From assembly GCA_018883705.1 (NCBI GenBank), contig JAHLFQ010000120.1, forward strand, positions 1-22,942: a stretch of DNA of 22,942 bases. The letters are read 5' to 3'. The notes beneath the pieces were generated by a model that had not been told where the DNA came from, searched no databases, and worked only from the letters and a program-made list of their open reading frames with translations. The DNA is from Candidatus Cellulosilyticum pullistercoris. GTDB lineage: Bacteria; Bacillota; Clostridia; Lachnospirales; Cellulosilyticaceae. The first letter of the stretch is position 1. Each line of letters opens with the position of its first letter. Shown here in pieces: positions 7,804 to 14,456 of the stretch. The position numbers and the translations under genes are program-made.

Positions 7804-8367
7804 ATGATGCAAGCACTAGGATTAATAGAAGTAGTTGGCTATCCTGCTGCGATAGAAGCAGCGGATGCTGCACTAAAAGCTTCTAATGTTCAATTAAGTG
7901 GACTATCAAAAGTTGGTAGCGGCATTATGACAGTACAGTTATTTGGAGATGTAGGAGCAATAACAGCTGCCGTTGAAGCAGGTGAAAGGGCAGCTGAAAA
8001 GCTTGGAAAAGTAAGAAGTGCTCATGTAATTCCACGAGTAGATGAGAGTTTAATAGGGACAGTTGTTAAGGGGAGGCCGGTTTCTAATGAAGAAATAGCT
8101 TCTAATCAATCTTTATTAAATGAAACCCAGGATAAATCCTTAGATCATGAAGTAGCTCATCAGGATAATGTGGAAGATACAGTTACAAATAGTAACGTAG
8201 TACTGAATACTAATGAAGAGATATTTAGTTTAGAGGATTTAAATAAGAAAAGTAATACTGAATTAAGAAAACTAATTCAAACACTAGGTATTAATGTATC
8301 TGATAAAAAATTAAAAGAAGCTAAGAAAACAGAGCTTATTAAGCTTATTGCAGATTCTAAAAAATAG
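7804..8367 (+). CDS. BMC shell protein with C-terminal SAP/Rho_N-like domain (EutK-like)
   Basis: This 187-residue protein has one canonical BMC domain at residues 1-90 (ALGLIEVVGYPAAIEAADAALKA, then KVGSGIMTVQLFGDVGAITAAVEAG and HVIPRVDE). A linker rich in Asn, Asp, Glu, Ser and Val follows (about 95-139), then a small Lys-rich helical domain (about 140-187: FSLEDLNKKSNTELRKLIQ...DKKLKEAKKTELIKLI). The tail has the helix-extended-helix pattern of SAP or Rho N-terminal domains, which often bind nucleic acid. Salmonella EutK is likewise a BMC domain with a positively charged C-terminal domain, of helix-turn-helix type, so the role may be analogous even if the tail is unrelated. ATG 7804 and ATG 7807 are both possible. 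I call this EutK-like and leave the symbol blank. Confidence 0.85.
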   Translation: MMQALGLIEVVGYPAAIEAADAALKASNVQLSGLSKVGSGIMTVQLFGDVGAITAAVEAGERAAEKLGKVRSAHVIPRVDESLIGTVVKGRPVSNEEIASNQSLLNETQDKSLDHEVAHQDNVEDTVTNSNVVLNTNEEIFSLEDLNKKSNTELRKLIQTLGINVSDKKLKEAKKTELIKLIADSKK

Positions 8368-8403
8368 CTTTTAAATACAGTGAGACAACTTAAGGAGGCT
8401 TAA

Positions 8404-9879
8404 ATGGAACTGACTGATAAAGATTTACAATCCATTCAAGAAGTTAGAAATTTATTGAAAGAAGCTGAAAAAGCACAAGAGGTTTTATCTACCTTTAGTC
8501 AATGCCAAATTGATAAAATCGTAAAAGCCATGACAGATGCAGCAGTAGCAAATTCTGAGAAGTTAGCTAAGATGGCTTGTGAAGAAACAGGATTTGGTAA
8601 ATGGCAAGATAAAGTCATTAAAAATTTATTTGGGTCACAAGGTATTTATGAAGGTATTAAAAACCAGAAAACAATTGGTATATTAGCAGAAAATAAACAA
8701 GAAAAAACCTTAGATATAGGAGTACCAGTAGGGGTTATTGCAGGAATTGTACCATCTACTAACCCAACATCTACTGTTTTTTATAAATCACTTATTGCTA
8801 TTAAAGCTGGTAGCTGTATTGTCTTTTCTCCACATCCAAGTGCAAAAAATTGTATTAAGGAAGCTGTAGAAGTTGTAGCAAGAGCAGCAGAAGCAGCAGG
8901 ATGTCCAAAAGGAGCCATTTCTACTATTACAATCCCAACTATGGAAGCTACTCAAGAATTAATGAAACATCCTATTACTAGATTAATTTTAGCAACAGGT
9001 GGACCAGGAATGGTAAAATCTGCGTACTCATCTGGTACACCAGCCATTGGGGTAGGTGCAGGAAATGGACCAGCTTTTATTGATAAAAGTGCAGATGTTA
9101 AAATGGCGGTTAAACGTATCCTAGATTCAAAAACATTTGATAATGGTACAATCTGTGCATCAGAGCAATCTATTATGGTTGAAAAATGTATGGAAGAAAA
9201 GGTAGTTGCAGAGCTTAAAGCTCAAGGTGGTTACTTCTTAGATGAAGAAGAAAATAAACAACTTGCTCGTTTTATTTTAAGGCCAAATGGCACAATGAAT
9301 CCTCAAATCGTAGGAAAGAGTGTAGAGCATATTGCTAAATTAGCAGGGCTTACTAAAGTACCATCTACAGCTCGCGTGCTTATCGGAAGAGAAAAAAATG
9401 TTGGGCATCAATATCCTTATTCAAGGGAAAAATTAGCACCTATTCTTGCATTTTATGTAGAAGAGAATGTAGATGCAGTGCTTAAGAAAGCTCAGGAAAT
9501 TCTTAAGTTAGAGGGAAGAGGTCATACTTTCTGTATGCATGCTAATGATGAAGAATTAGTTAAACGTTTTGCTTTAAATATGCCAGCATCACGTATTTTA
9601 ATAAATACTTTAGGGTCATTAGGTGGTGTTGGGGGTACAACTAATTTATTCCCAGCAATGACATTAGGTTGTGGTGCAGTGGGTGGCAGCTCATCTTCTA
9701 ATAATATTGGACCTATTGATCTTATTAATATTAAACGTGTAGCTTATGGAACAAAAGAACTAGAAACACTCAGACAAGAAGCTGGTATGAGTTGTAACTC
9801 AGTAGGTTATGCTAATGCTTGTAGTGAAAGTGCATTAGTAGATGAAATTGTAAAAAGGATTATGAAACAATTAATATAA
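8404..9879 (+). CDS. eutE: CoA-acylating acetaldehyde dehydrogenase EutE
   Basis: This 491-residue NAD+-dependent aldehyde dehydrogenase converts acetaldehyde and CoA to acetyl-CoA in the compartment lumen. The catalytic Cys is C251 in NGTICASEQ. The cofactor domain carries VPVGVIAGIVPSTNPTST (108-125), and LATGGPGMVKSAYSSGTPAIGVGAGN spans 196-221. The C-terminal 15 residues (ALVDEIVKRIMKQLI) form an amphipathic helix like an encapsulation peptide, preceded by a short Ser/Cys/Ala-rich linker. In the better studied PduP and EutE proteins that helix is usually N-terminal. The ribosome binding site AAGGAGG is 5 bases before the ATG. Confidence 0.97.
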   Translation: MELTDKDLQSIQEVRNLLKEAEKAQEVLSTFSQCQIDKIVKAMTDAAVANSEKLAKMACEETGFGKWQDKVIKNLFGSQGIYEGIKNQKTIGILAENKQEKTLDIGVPVGVIAGIVPSTNPTSTVFYKSLIAIKAGSCIVFSPHPSAKNCIKEAVEVVARAAEAAGCPKGAISTITIPTMEATQELMKHPITRLILATGGPGMVKSAYSSGTPAIGVGAGNGPAFIDKSADVKMAVKRILDSKTFDNGTICASEQSIMVEKCMEEKVVAELKAQGGYFLDEEENKQLARFILRPNGTMNPQIVGKSVEHIAKLAGLTKVPSTARVLIGREKNVGHQYPYSREKLAPILAFYVEENVDAVLKKAQEILKLEGRGHTFCMHANDEELVKRFALNMPASRILINTLGSLGGVGGTTNLFPAMTLGCGAVGGSSSSNNIGPIDLINIKRVAYGTKELETLRQEAGMSCNSVGYANACSESALVDEIVKRIMKQLI

Positions 9880-9906
9880 TTACTAAAAAGTAGAATACTA
9901 AAGGTG

Positions 9907-9923
9907 TAGTGTAAAGAACACTA
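9907..9923 (+). other. Small hairpin just upstream of the eutM ribosome binding site
   Basis: Arms TAGTGT and ACACTA flank an AAAGA loop, followed by TATTTTATAGGAGG. It lies in the 66-base eutE-eutM gap, the largest between eutA and eutM. It is too weak and too poorly T-tailed to call a terminator. A role in mRNA processing or stability ahead of an abundant shell gene is possible. Confidence 0.4.
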
Positions 9924-9945
9924 TATTTTATAGGAGGAAAATAAA

Positions 9946-10236
9946 ATGGCAAATACAAATGCATTAGGAATGATTGAAACAAAAGGTTTAGTTGGTGCAA
10001 TTGAAGCAGCTGATGCTATGGTAAAAGCAGCTAACGTAGCTCTTGTAGGAAAAGAGCAAATTGGTGGTGGATTAGTAACCGTTATGGTACGAGGTGATGT
10101 AGGTGCTGTAAAAGCAGCTACAGATGCTGGAGCAGCAGCTGCTGAACGAGTGGGAGAACTTATTTCAGTTCATGTTATACCAAGACCTCATTCAGAAGTT
10201 GACGTCATTTTACCACATGGTCATGCTCAAGCATAA
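9946..10236 (+). CDS. eutM: Ethanolamine microcompartment major shell protein EutM
   Basis: This 96-residue canonical single-BMC-domain protein forms the hexameric tiles of the flat facets and is usually the most abundant shell protein. The domain is complete: ALGMIETKGLVGAIEAADAMVKAA, the pore loop KEQIGGGLVTV, the repeat-like RGDVGAVKAATDAGAAAAERVG and the C-terminal HVIPRPHSEVD. It has a very strong ribosome binding site (AGGAGG, 8 bases before the ATG). It is flanked on both sides by RNA hairpins in longer-than-usual gaps, which fits a separately stabilised mRNA segment. Expression level itself is inferred. Confidence 0.97.
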   Translation: MANTNALGMIETKGLVGAIEAADAMVKAANVALVGKEQIGGGLVTVMVRGDVGAVKAATDAGAAAAERVGELISVHVIPRPHSEVDVILPHGHAQA

Positions 10237-10313
10237 GTCTCTCCTATAGCAAAAGGGTACTGCTCTTTAGAGCAATAAGATAGAGACTACTAGGAACTTC
10301 TTTAGTAGTCTCT
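10237..10313 (+). promoter_or_regulatory. Nested, partly exclusive RNA hairpins between eutM and eutT
   Basis: The 105-base gap contains a perfect 6-bp hairpin TGCTCT-TT-AGAGCA (10261-10274) and a perfect 11-bp hairpin with arms AGAGACTACTA (10282-10292) and TAGTAGTCTCT (10303-10313). GTCTCT at 10237-10242, right after the eutM stop, can also pair with AGAGAC at 10282-10287. Two alternative folds are therefore possible. There is no T-tract, so this is not a standard terminator. It could be an mRNA stability or processing element, or an antitermination-type switch. Confidence 0.6.
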
Positions 10314-10341
10314 CATCTACCTAAAGACAGAAGATTATACT

Positions 10342-11124
10342 ATGGAGCAAGAAGGTGAAAAGGTGTCTGTATTAACAGAAAATGACGTAAGACAAATGCT
10401 AGCAAGTGGACAGCTAAAAGAAAAAAGTGAGATAGTTGTTGCACGTAATAGAATTATTACACCTTCAGCTAGAACTTATTTGTTAGAAAAAGGAATTGAA
10501 ATCAAAATAGAAGATAATCCCATAAGAGAGTTAAATAATATGGATATAGAACAAGGAATAGAAAATATCAAAGAAGAGTTTGATACATTATTTGGTGCTA
10601 AGTTAACAGAAAAACCAGAGCATATGACTCATTTAAGAGGTAATCTTCTTGTTTTTAAAGATCATCCACGTATTGCGTTTAGAGGCGCCATAGATAGTTT
10701 AGAGGCAGAAATTATCATGACACAAATCGTTGCAGAGAAAAAACAACTGTCTCAGATGATTAAAGATTTAGAGGAGATTATTAAATTTATTAGAAATCTA
10801 TTACGTTGTGAGGTTTCTGGTGAGCCTGTAGGTGAATTTAAACTTCAAGGATTAGATGCAAAGGAACTTAGAGAACACTCTCATCATCCAAGTCAGTATT
10901 ATGGAATGAGGCACTTTCTACCTAATTACAATCAAGGAGAAATGGTAGCTTATCTTAATAAGTTAAGAACGCTAACTAGAGAAACAGAACTCATTGCCTA
11001 TAAAGCTTTTAAAGATGAATATGGACAAACTAAAAGGGAAGATATTATCAAATCATTAAATCGTCTATCCTCTTTATTTTGGATTATGATGTTTAAATAT
11101 TTAACAGGAAAATACAAGGTATAG
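10342..11124 (+). CDS. eutT: Ethanolamine-type cobalamin adenosyltransferase EutT
   Basis: EutT makes adenosylcobalamin, the EutBC cofactor, from corrinoid and ATP. The N-terminal module (VLTENDVRQMLASGQLK ... RIITPSARTYLLEKGIEIKI) is typical of EutT. The adenosyltransferase part begins near HMTHLRGNLLVFKDHPRIAFRGAIDSLEAE (from about residue 94). Only one Cys is present, so this protein lacks the Cys-rich metal motif (HX11CCX2C) of the Salmonella enzyme and belongs to the motif-less EutT type. The outer start is ATG 10342, which has no good ribosome binding site. GTG 10363 (residue 8) lies exactly 7 bases after GAAGG and gives the expected N terminus M-SVLTENDV, so I favour 10363 as the true start (253 residues). 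Confidence 0.9.
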   Translation: MEQEGEKVSVLTENDVRQMLASGQLKEKSEIVVARNRIITPSARTYLLEKGIEIKIEDNPIRELNNMDIEQGIENIKEEFDTLFGAKLTEKPEHMTHLRGNLLVFKDHPRIAFRGAIDSLEAEIIMTQIVAEKKQLSQMIKDLEEIIKFIRNLLRCEVSGEPVGEFKLQGLDAKELREHSHHPSQYYGMRHFLPNYNQGEMVAYLNKLRTLTRETELIAYKAFKDEYGQTKREDIIKSLNRLSSLFWIMMFKYLTGKYKV

Positions 11125-11178
11125 GTTACTTATAGATGATTGCATAGTCAAACAAATAAAAAGAAAGGAGACTATATA

Positions 11179-11799
11179 ATGGCATCAGTAGATCAATTAG
11201 TAGACTCTATAGTCAAGACATTAAAAGATAGATTGTTTATTGAAGTAGAAGCATCTGGTAGGCATATTCATCTTTCAAGACAAGATATAGATACCTTATT
11301 TGGAAAAGGATATGAGCTTACAAGAGTAAAAGACCTATCTCAGCCAGGACAGTTTGCTTGTGCTGAACGAGTAACGATTACAGGGCCTAAAGGTTCTTTA
11401 AAAAATGTAGTCGTACTAGGACCAGAACGTAAAGCTTCTCAAGTCGAAGTATCCTTAACAGATGCTTTAGCATTAGGGATAAAAACACCTATTAGACAAA
11501 GTGGCGATATAGAAGGAACTCCGGAAATTACAGTTAGTAATGGAGATAAAGAGGTTAAATTAAGACAAGGTCTTATTGTAGCTAAAAGACACATGCATAT
11601 CACTCCAGAAGATGCTATTAAATTTAATGTAACAGATGGAGAGATTGTCAAAGTAAAAGTATTTGGACAAAGACCACTTATTTTTGATGACTTAGTAGTA
11701 CGTGTAAGTAAAGATTTTAAAACCTATATTCACATTGATTATGATGAAGCCAATGCCTGTGGCTTTACAAAGGGAACATTAGGAATGATTATTAAATAA
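11179..11799 (+). CDS. PduL-type phosphate acyltransferase (EutD role)
   Basis: This 206-residue enzyme converts acetyl-CoA and phosphate to acetyl phosphate and CoA, recycling CoA inside the compartment. It is of the PduL fold (two related beta-barrel domains), not the Pta-like EutD of enterobacteria, although Firmicutes eut loci often carry the eutD label. The paired Zn ligand motifs are RHIHLS (H29, H31) and RHMHI (H138, H140). The N-terminal helix VDQLVDSIVKTLKDRL matches an encapsulation peptide. I chose ATG 11179 because AAAGGAG lies 8 bases upstream. An in-frame ATG at 11140 would add 13 polar residues and has no ribosome binding site. Confidence 0.93.
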   Translation: MASVDQLVDSIVKTLKDRLFIEVEASGRHIHLSRQDIDTLFGKGYELTRVKDLSQPGQFACAERVTITGPKGSLKNVVVLGPERKASQVEVSLTDALALGIKTPIRQSGDIEGTPEITVSNGDKEVKLRQGLIVAKRHMHITPEDAIKFNVTDGEIVKVKVFGQRPLIFDDLVVRVSKDFKTYIHIDYDEANACGFTKGTLGMIIK

Positions 11800-11822
11800 T
11801 TCAAAATAGAAGGGATGGGAAT

Positions 11823-12494
11823 ATGCAAAGTCAAATCTTAGTAGATGAAATTATGGAAGAAGTCTATAGAAGATTAGAAAGTAAGGTAAGTCAAGAACTT
11901 ACTCGAAAAAAATTAATAGTTATAGGCCCCATGCCCCATTCTGATTTGGAAAATCTAAAGAGTATTTATGAATTTATCTCCTATAAACAATTCATTCCCG
12001 ATAAGAAAGAAATAGTAGGATATGAAGGCATTGTTATTACAAAACTTACCGTAGATATGTTAGGGCATATCGCATTAGGTGCCGCTGCTACAGAAGAGGA
12101 AAGTTTCATTATTAAGGCACTCTTACAAGAGAAGCCTGTTTATATGATGGAGCAAGGTATTGAGTATAGGCGATATAAGAAAAATGCTCATAAAGCACTC
12201 TACACACTTTTAATGGACTATGAAGATAAAATTAAAAAATATGGAATAAGGTGTATTAGTCATTTAGATGATATACCTATTGATGAAATAGATAAAGGCA
12301 ATGAGAAGGTCCAGGAAGTCATAAGAGAAAATACTAAATTAGATATGACTTATAAGAAATTATTATTAGAGTCAGATTTAATAAAGAAGCATATTGAGGG
12401 CATCTGCACTGTTAGTATATCAAAAGGTTGTATCATTACTCCCCTTGCAGAGGATTATATAAGAAATCATCATATTTATATTGAAAAAGTATAG
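11823..12494 (+). CDS. Ethanolamine operon-associated protein of unknown function
   Basis: This 223-residue protein resembles the uncharacterised family found only in Gram-positive-type ethanolamine operons (the TIGR 'ethanolamine utilization protein' hypothetical family, from memory). Its N-terminal 17 residues (SQILVDEIMEEVYRRLESK region) look like an encapsulation peptide. An alpha/beta region follows (KKLIVIGPMPHSD near 29-41, then GIVITKLTVDMLGHIALGAAAT). That region looks Rossmann- or flavoprotein-like, but no catalytic motif can be assigned. The C terminus (SKGCIITPLAEDYIRNHHIYI) resembles the module at the N terminus of EutT. It lies between the phosphotransacylase gene and eutN, so a role in the compartment lumen is likely. 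Confidence 0.75.
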   Translation: MQSQILVDEIMEEVYRRLESKVSQELTRKKLIVIGPMPHSDLENLKSIYEFISYKQFIPDKKEIVGYEGIVITKLTVDMLGHIALGAAATEEESFIIKALLQEKPVYMMEQGIEYRRYKKNAHKALYTLLMDYEDKIKKYGIRCISHLDDIPIDEIDKGNEKVQEVIRENTKLDMTYKKLLLESDLIKKHIEGICTVSISKGCIITPLAEDYIRNHHIYIEKV

Positions 12495-12508
12495 GGGAGG
12501 AAGAGGTT

Positions 12509-12784
12509 ATGGAAATTGGAAGAGTTATTGGTAGGCTGTGGGCTACTAAAAAGGATGAACAGTTAAATGGTCAGAAGCTGCTAGTTCTTAAAATGCTTTT
12601 AGAACATGGTGAAGAAAAACCTGAACTTGTTGTGGCAGCAGATATTATTGGTGCAGGCGTAGGCGATTTAGTCTTAGTTGCAAGAGGCAGTTCTGCACGT
12701 TATGCAGTAGATAATCCTAGTTGTCCCATTGATTCAGCTATTATAGGTATAGTAGATTCCATAGAGGTAGAGAAGAATGAATAG
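12509..12784 (+). CDS. eutN: Microcompartment vertex protein EutN (BMC-P, CcmL family)
   Basis: This 91-residue EutN/CcmL/CsoS4 family protein forms the pentamers that cap the shell vertices. Its parts are GRVIGRLWATKKDEQLNGQKLLVLK at the N terminus, then VAADIIGAGVGDLVLVARGSSARYA and the C-terminal DSAIIGIVDSIEVE, all as in the family. The ribosome binding site GGGGAGG is clear. Its last 8 bases overlap the start of the next gene, so the vertex protein and the PduT-like protein are translationally coupled. Confidence 0.96.
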   Translation: MEIGRVIGRLWATKKDEQLNGQKLLVLKMLLEHGEEKPELVVAADIIGAGVGDLVLVARGSSARYAVDNPSCPIDSAIIGIVDSIEVEKNE

Positions 12785-13325
12785 AAGTATAGGTGCACTT
12801 GAATTTAGGAGTATTAGTAAGGGAATAGAAATATCTGACCAAATTGTTAAAAAGGCAAGTGTAGAAATAATTTATTGTAAAACCATTTGTCCAGGAAAAT
12901 TTTTAATTATCGTTACAGGGGATGAAGGTGCAGTAGATGAAGCGATTGACTTTGGAGAAGAGATGGCAGGAAAGACTTTAGTTGACCATTTTAAATTGCA
13001 TGCTGTTTCCCCTGTTATTATAGATGCTTTTAAAAATAAGTATGAAACTAAAGAAATAGTAGATGCTGTAGGTGTTATAGAGACTAATAAAGTATGTACT
13101 GGTATTGTAGCGCTTGACCAAGTACTAAAAGCGGGTGATGTTAAGCTTATTAAAATGCAACTTGCACTTTGCATTAGTGGCAAATTAGTTTTTACGATAA
13201 CAGGACCTGTAAGTAGTATTGAGTATGGCTTCCTAGAAGTAAAAAATATATTAAGCACTCATGAATATGCCAATACAGCTATTATTCCCTCACCTAGTGA
13301 GGAGATTAAAAAGTACTTAATCTAA
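12777..13325 (+). CDS. Tandem-BMC trimeric shell protein, PduT-like, with candidate Fe-S pore cysteine
   Basis: This 182-residue protein has two BMC domains (about 1-90 and 95-182) and therefore should form pseudohexameric trimers. It aligns by eye with PduT of propanediol compartments: N-terminal IGALEFRSISKGIEISDQIVKKA, the pore segment KTICPGKF, and a second domain starting AVGVIETNKVCTGIVALD. In PduT the equivalent Cys38 binds a [4Fe-4S] cluster at the trimer pore. Here the matching residue is also number 38. A second-domain Cys (C132, in LALCISGK) lies at nearly the same place in the other pore loop. C34 and C107 are also present. The product probably carries electrons or a cluster through the shell. 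No PduS partner lies in the window. Confidence 0.85.
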   Translation: MNRSIGALEFRSISKGIEISDQIVKKASVEIIYCKTICPGKFLIIVTGDEGAVDEAIDFGEEMAGKTLVDHFKLHAVSPVIIDAFKNKYETKEIVDAVGVIETNKVCTGIVALDQVLKAGDVKLIKMQLALCISGKLVFTITGPVSSIEYGFLEVKNILSTHEYANTAIIPSPSEEIKKYLI

Positions 13326-13364
13326 AGTATCTTGATGATAATCAAAATAAATGGAGGAGTTTTT

Positions 13365-14456
13365 ATGAGTATTAATGAAATCATTGTTTATATTATGGTG
13401 ATTTTTGCAGTGCTGGGAGCCATAGATAAAATCATAGGTAACAGGTTTGGACTTGGAGAGAAGTTCGAAGAAGGTATTATGGCAATTGGAACACTTTCAA
13501 TATCTATGGTTGGTATTATTGCCTTAGCGCCCGTTATTGCAGAAATCTTAAAGCCAATTATTGTTCCGTTATTTGGATTCTTAGGCGCAGACCCTGCTAT
13601 GTTTGCAGGTTCTATTCTAGCTAATGATATGGGTGGTGCACCACTTGCAGAAGCATTAGCAATAGACCCTGAGGCAGGATTATTTGGTGGATTAATTGTA
13701 GGTGCTATGCTAGGGCCAACAATTGTATTCACTATTCCAGTAGGTCTTGGAATTATCGAAGAGTCCGATAGAAAGTATCTAGCAACAGGTGTACTTGCAG
13801 GCGTTATTACTATTCCTATAGGGGCTTTTGTAGGAGGACTTGTAGCAGGATTTCCTATCATGATGGTTATTATGAATTTAATTCCTATTATTATTTTTGC
13901 GGTGCTTATTGCACTTGGTTTGTTTTTCTTTGAAAACGCAATGATTAAAGGATTTACTTACTTTGGAAAATTTGTAGTAGCTGTTATTATCTTTGGACTT
14001 GCTTTAGGTATTATTGAACAACTTACAGGAATCGTCATTATTCCAGGAATGACACCAATTGCAGAAGGTTTTACAATTGTAGCCGATATAGCTATTGTAT
14101 TAGCAGGCGCATTTCCTCTTGTTTATGTTATTACTAAAGTCTTTAGAACACCATTAATGAAATTAGGAAAAATATTAGGAATGAATGATGTAGGAGCAGC
14201 TGGACTTGTAGCCAGCTTAGCAAATAGTATTCCTATGTTTGGAATGATGAAAGATATGGACCCAAGAGGAAAAATCCTAAACGTAGCATTTGCTGTATCT
14301 GCAGCATTTGTATTTGGTGACCATTTAGGATTTACAGCTGGCTTTAATCCTGCCATGATTTTCCCTATGATTGTAGGTAAATTAGTAGGTGGTGTTACAG
14401 CAATTATTGTAGCTATATTTATTGCCAACAAAACATTAGGAAAGGAAAAAGCATAG
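13365..14456 (+). CDS. eutH: Ethanolamine transporter EutH
   Basis: This 363-residue polytopic membrane protein has about ten hydrophobic segments and belongs to the EutH permease family, which brings in ethanolamine when it is scarce or mostly protonated. Typical stretches are ANDMGGAPLAEALA, GAMLGPTIVFTIPVGLGIIEE, GLVASLANSIPMFGMMKDMDPRGK and AFVFGDHLGFTAGFNPAMIFPMIVGK. I chose ATG 13365 because GGAGG lies 7 bases upstream. An earlier in-frame ATG (13332) would add 11 polar residues without a ribosome binding site. The stop TAG is immediately followed by the eutQ ATG. Confidence 0.95.
   Translation: MSINEIIVYIMVIFAVLGAIDKIIGNRFGLGEKFEEGIMAIGTLSISMVGIIALAPVIAEILKPIIVPLFGFLGADPAMFAGSILANDMGGAPLAEALAIDPEAGLFGGLIVGAMLGPTIVFTIPVGLGIIEESDRKYLATGVLAGVITIPIGAFVGGLVAGFPIMMVIMNLIPIIIFAVLIALGLFFFENAMIKGFTYFGKFVVAVIIFGLALGIIEQLTGIVIIPGMTPIAEGFTIVADIAIVLAGAFPLVYVITKVFRTPLMKLGKILGMNDVGAAGLVASLANSIPMFGMMKDMDPRGKILNVAFAVSAAFVFGDHLGFTAGFNPAMIFPMIVGKLVGGVTAIIVAIFIANKTLGKEKA

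Noticed and set aside
9907..9923. EutV-type hairpin (AAAGA loop) before eutM
   Set aside because: The loop is 5 bases with the T-A pair closed, no second matching hairpin is adjacent, and it does not overlap a terminator.
13388..13861. A 157-codon minus-strand frame inside eutH
   Set aside because: Its Pro/Ala/Ile-rich composition is what the complement of a hydrophobic membrane protein gene gives; EutH on the + strand is certain.
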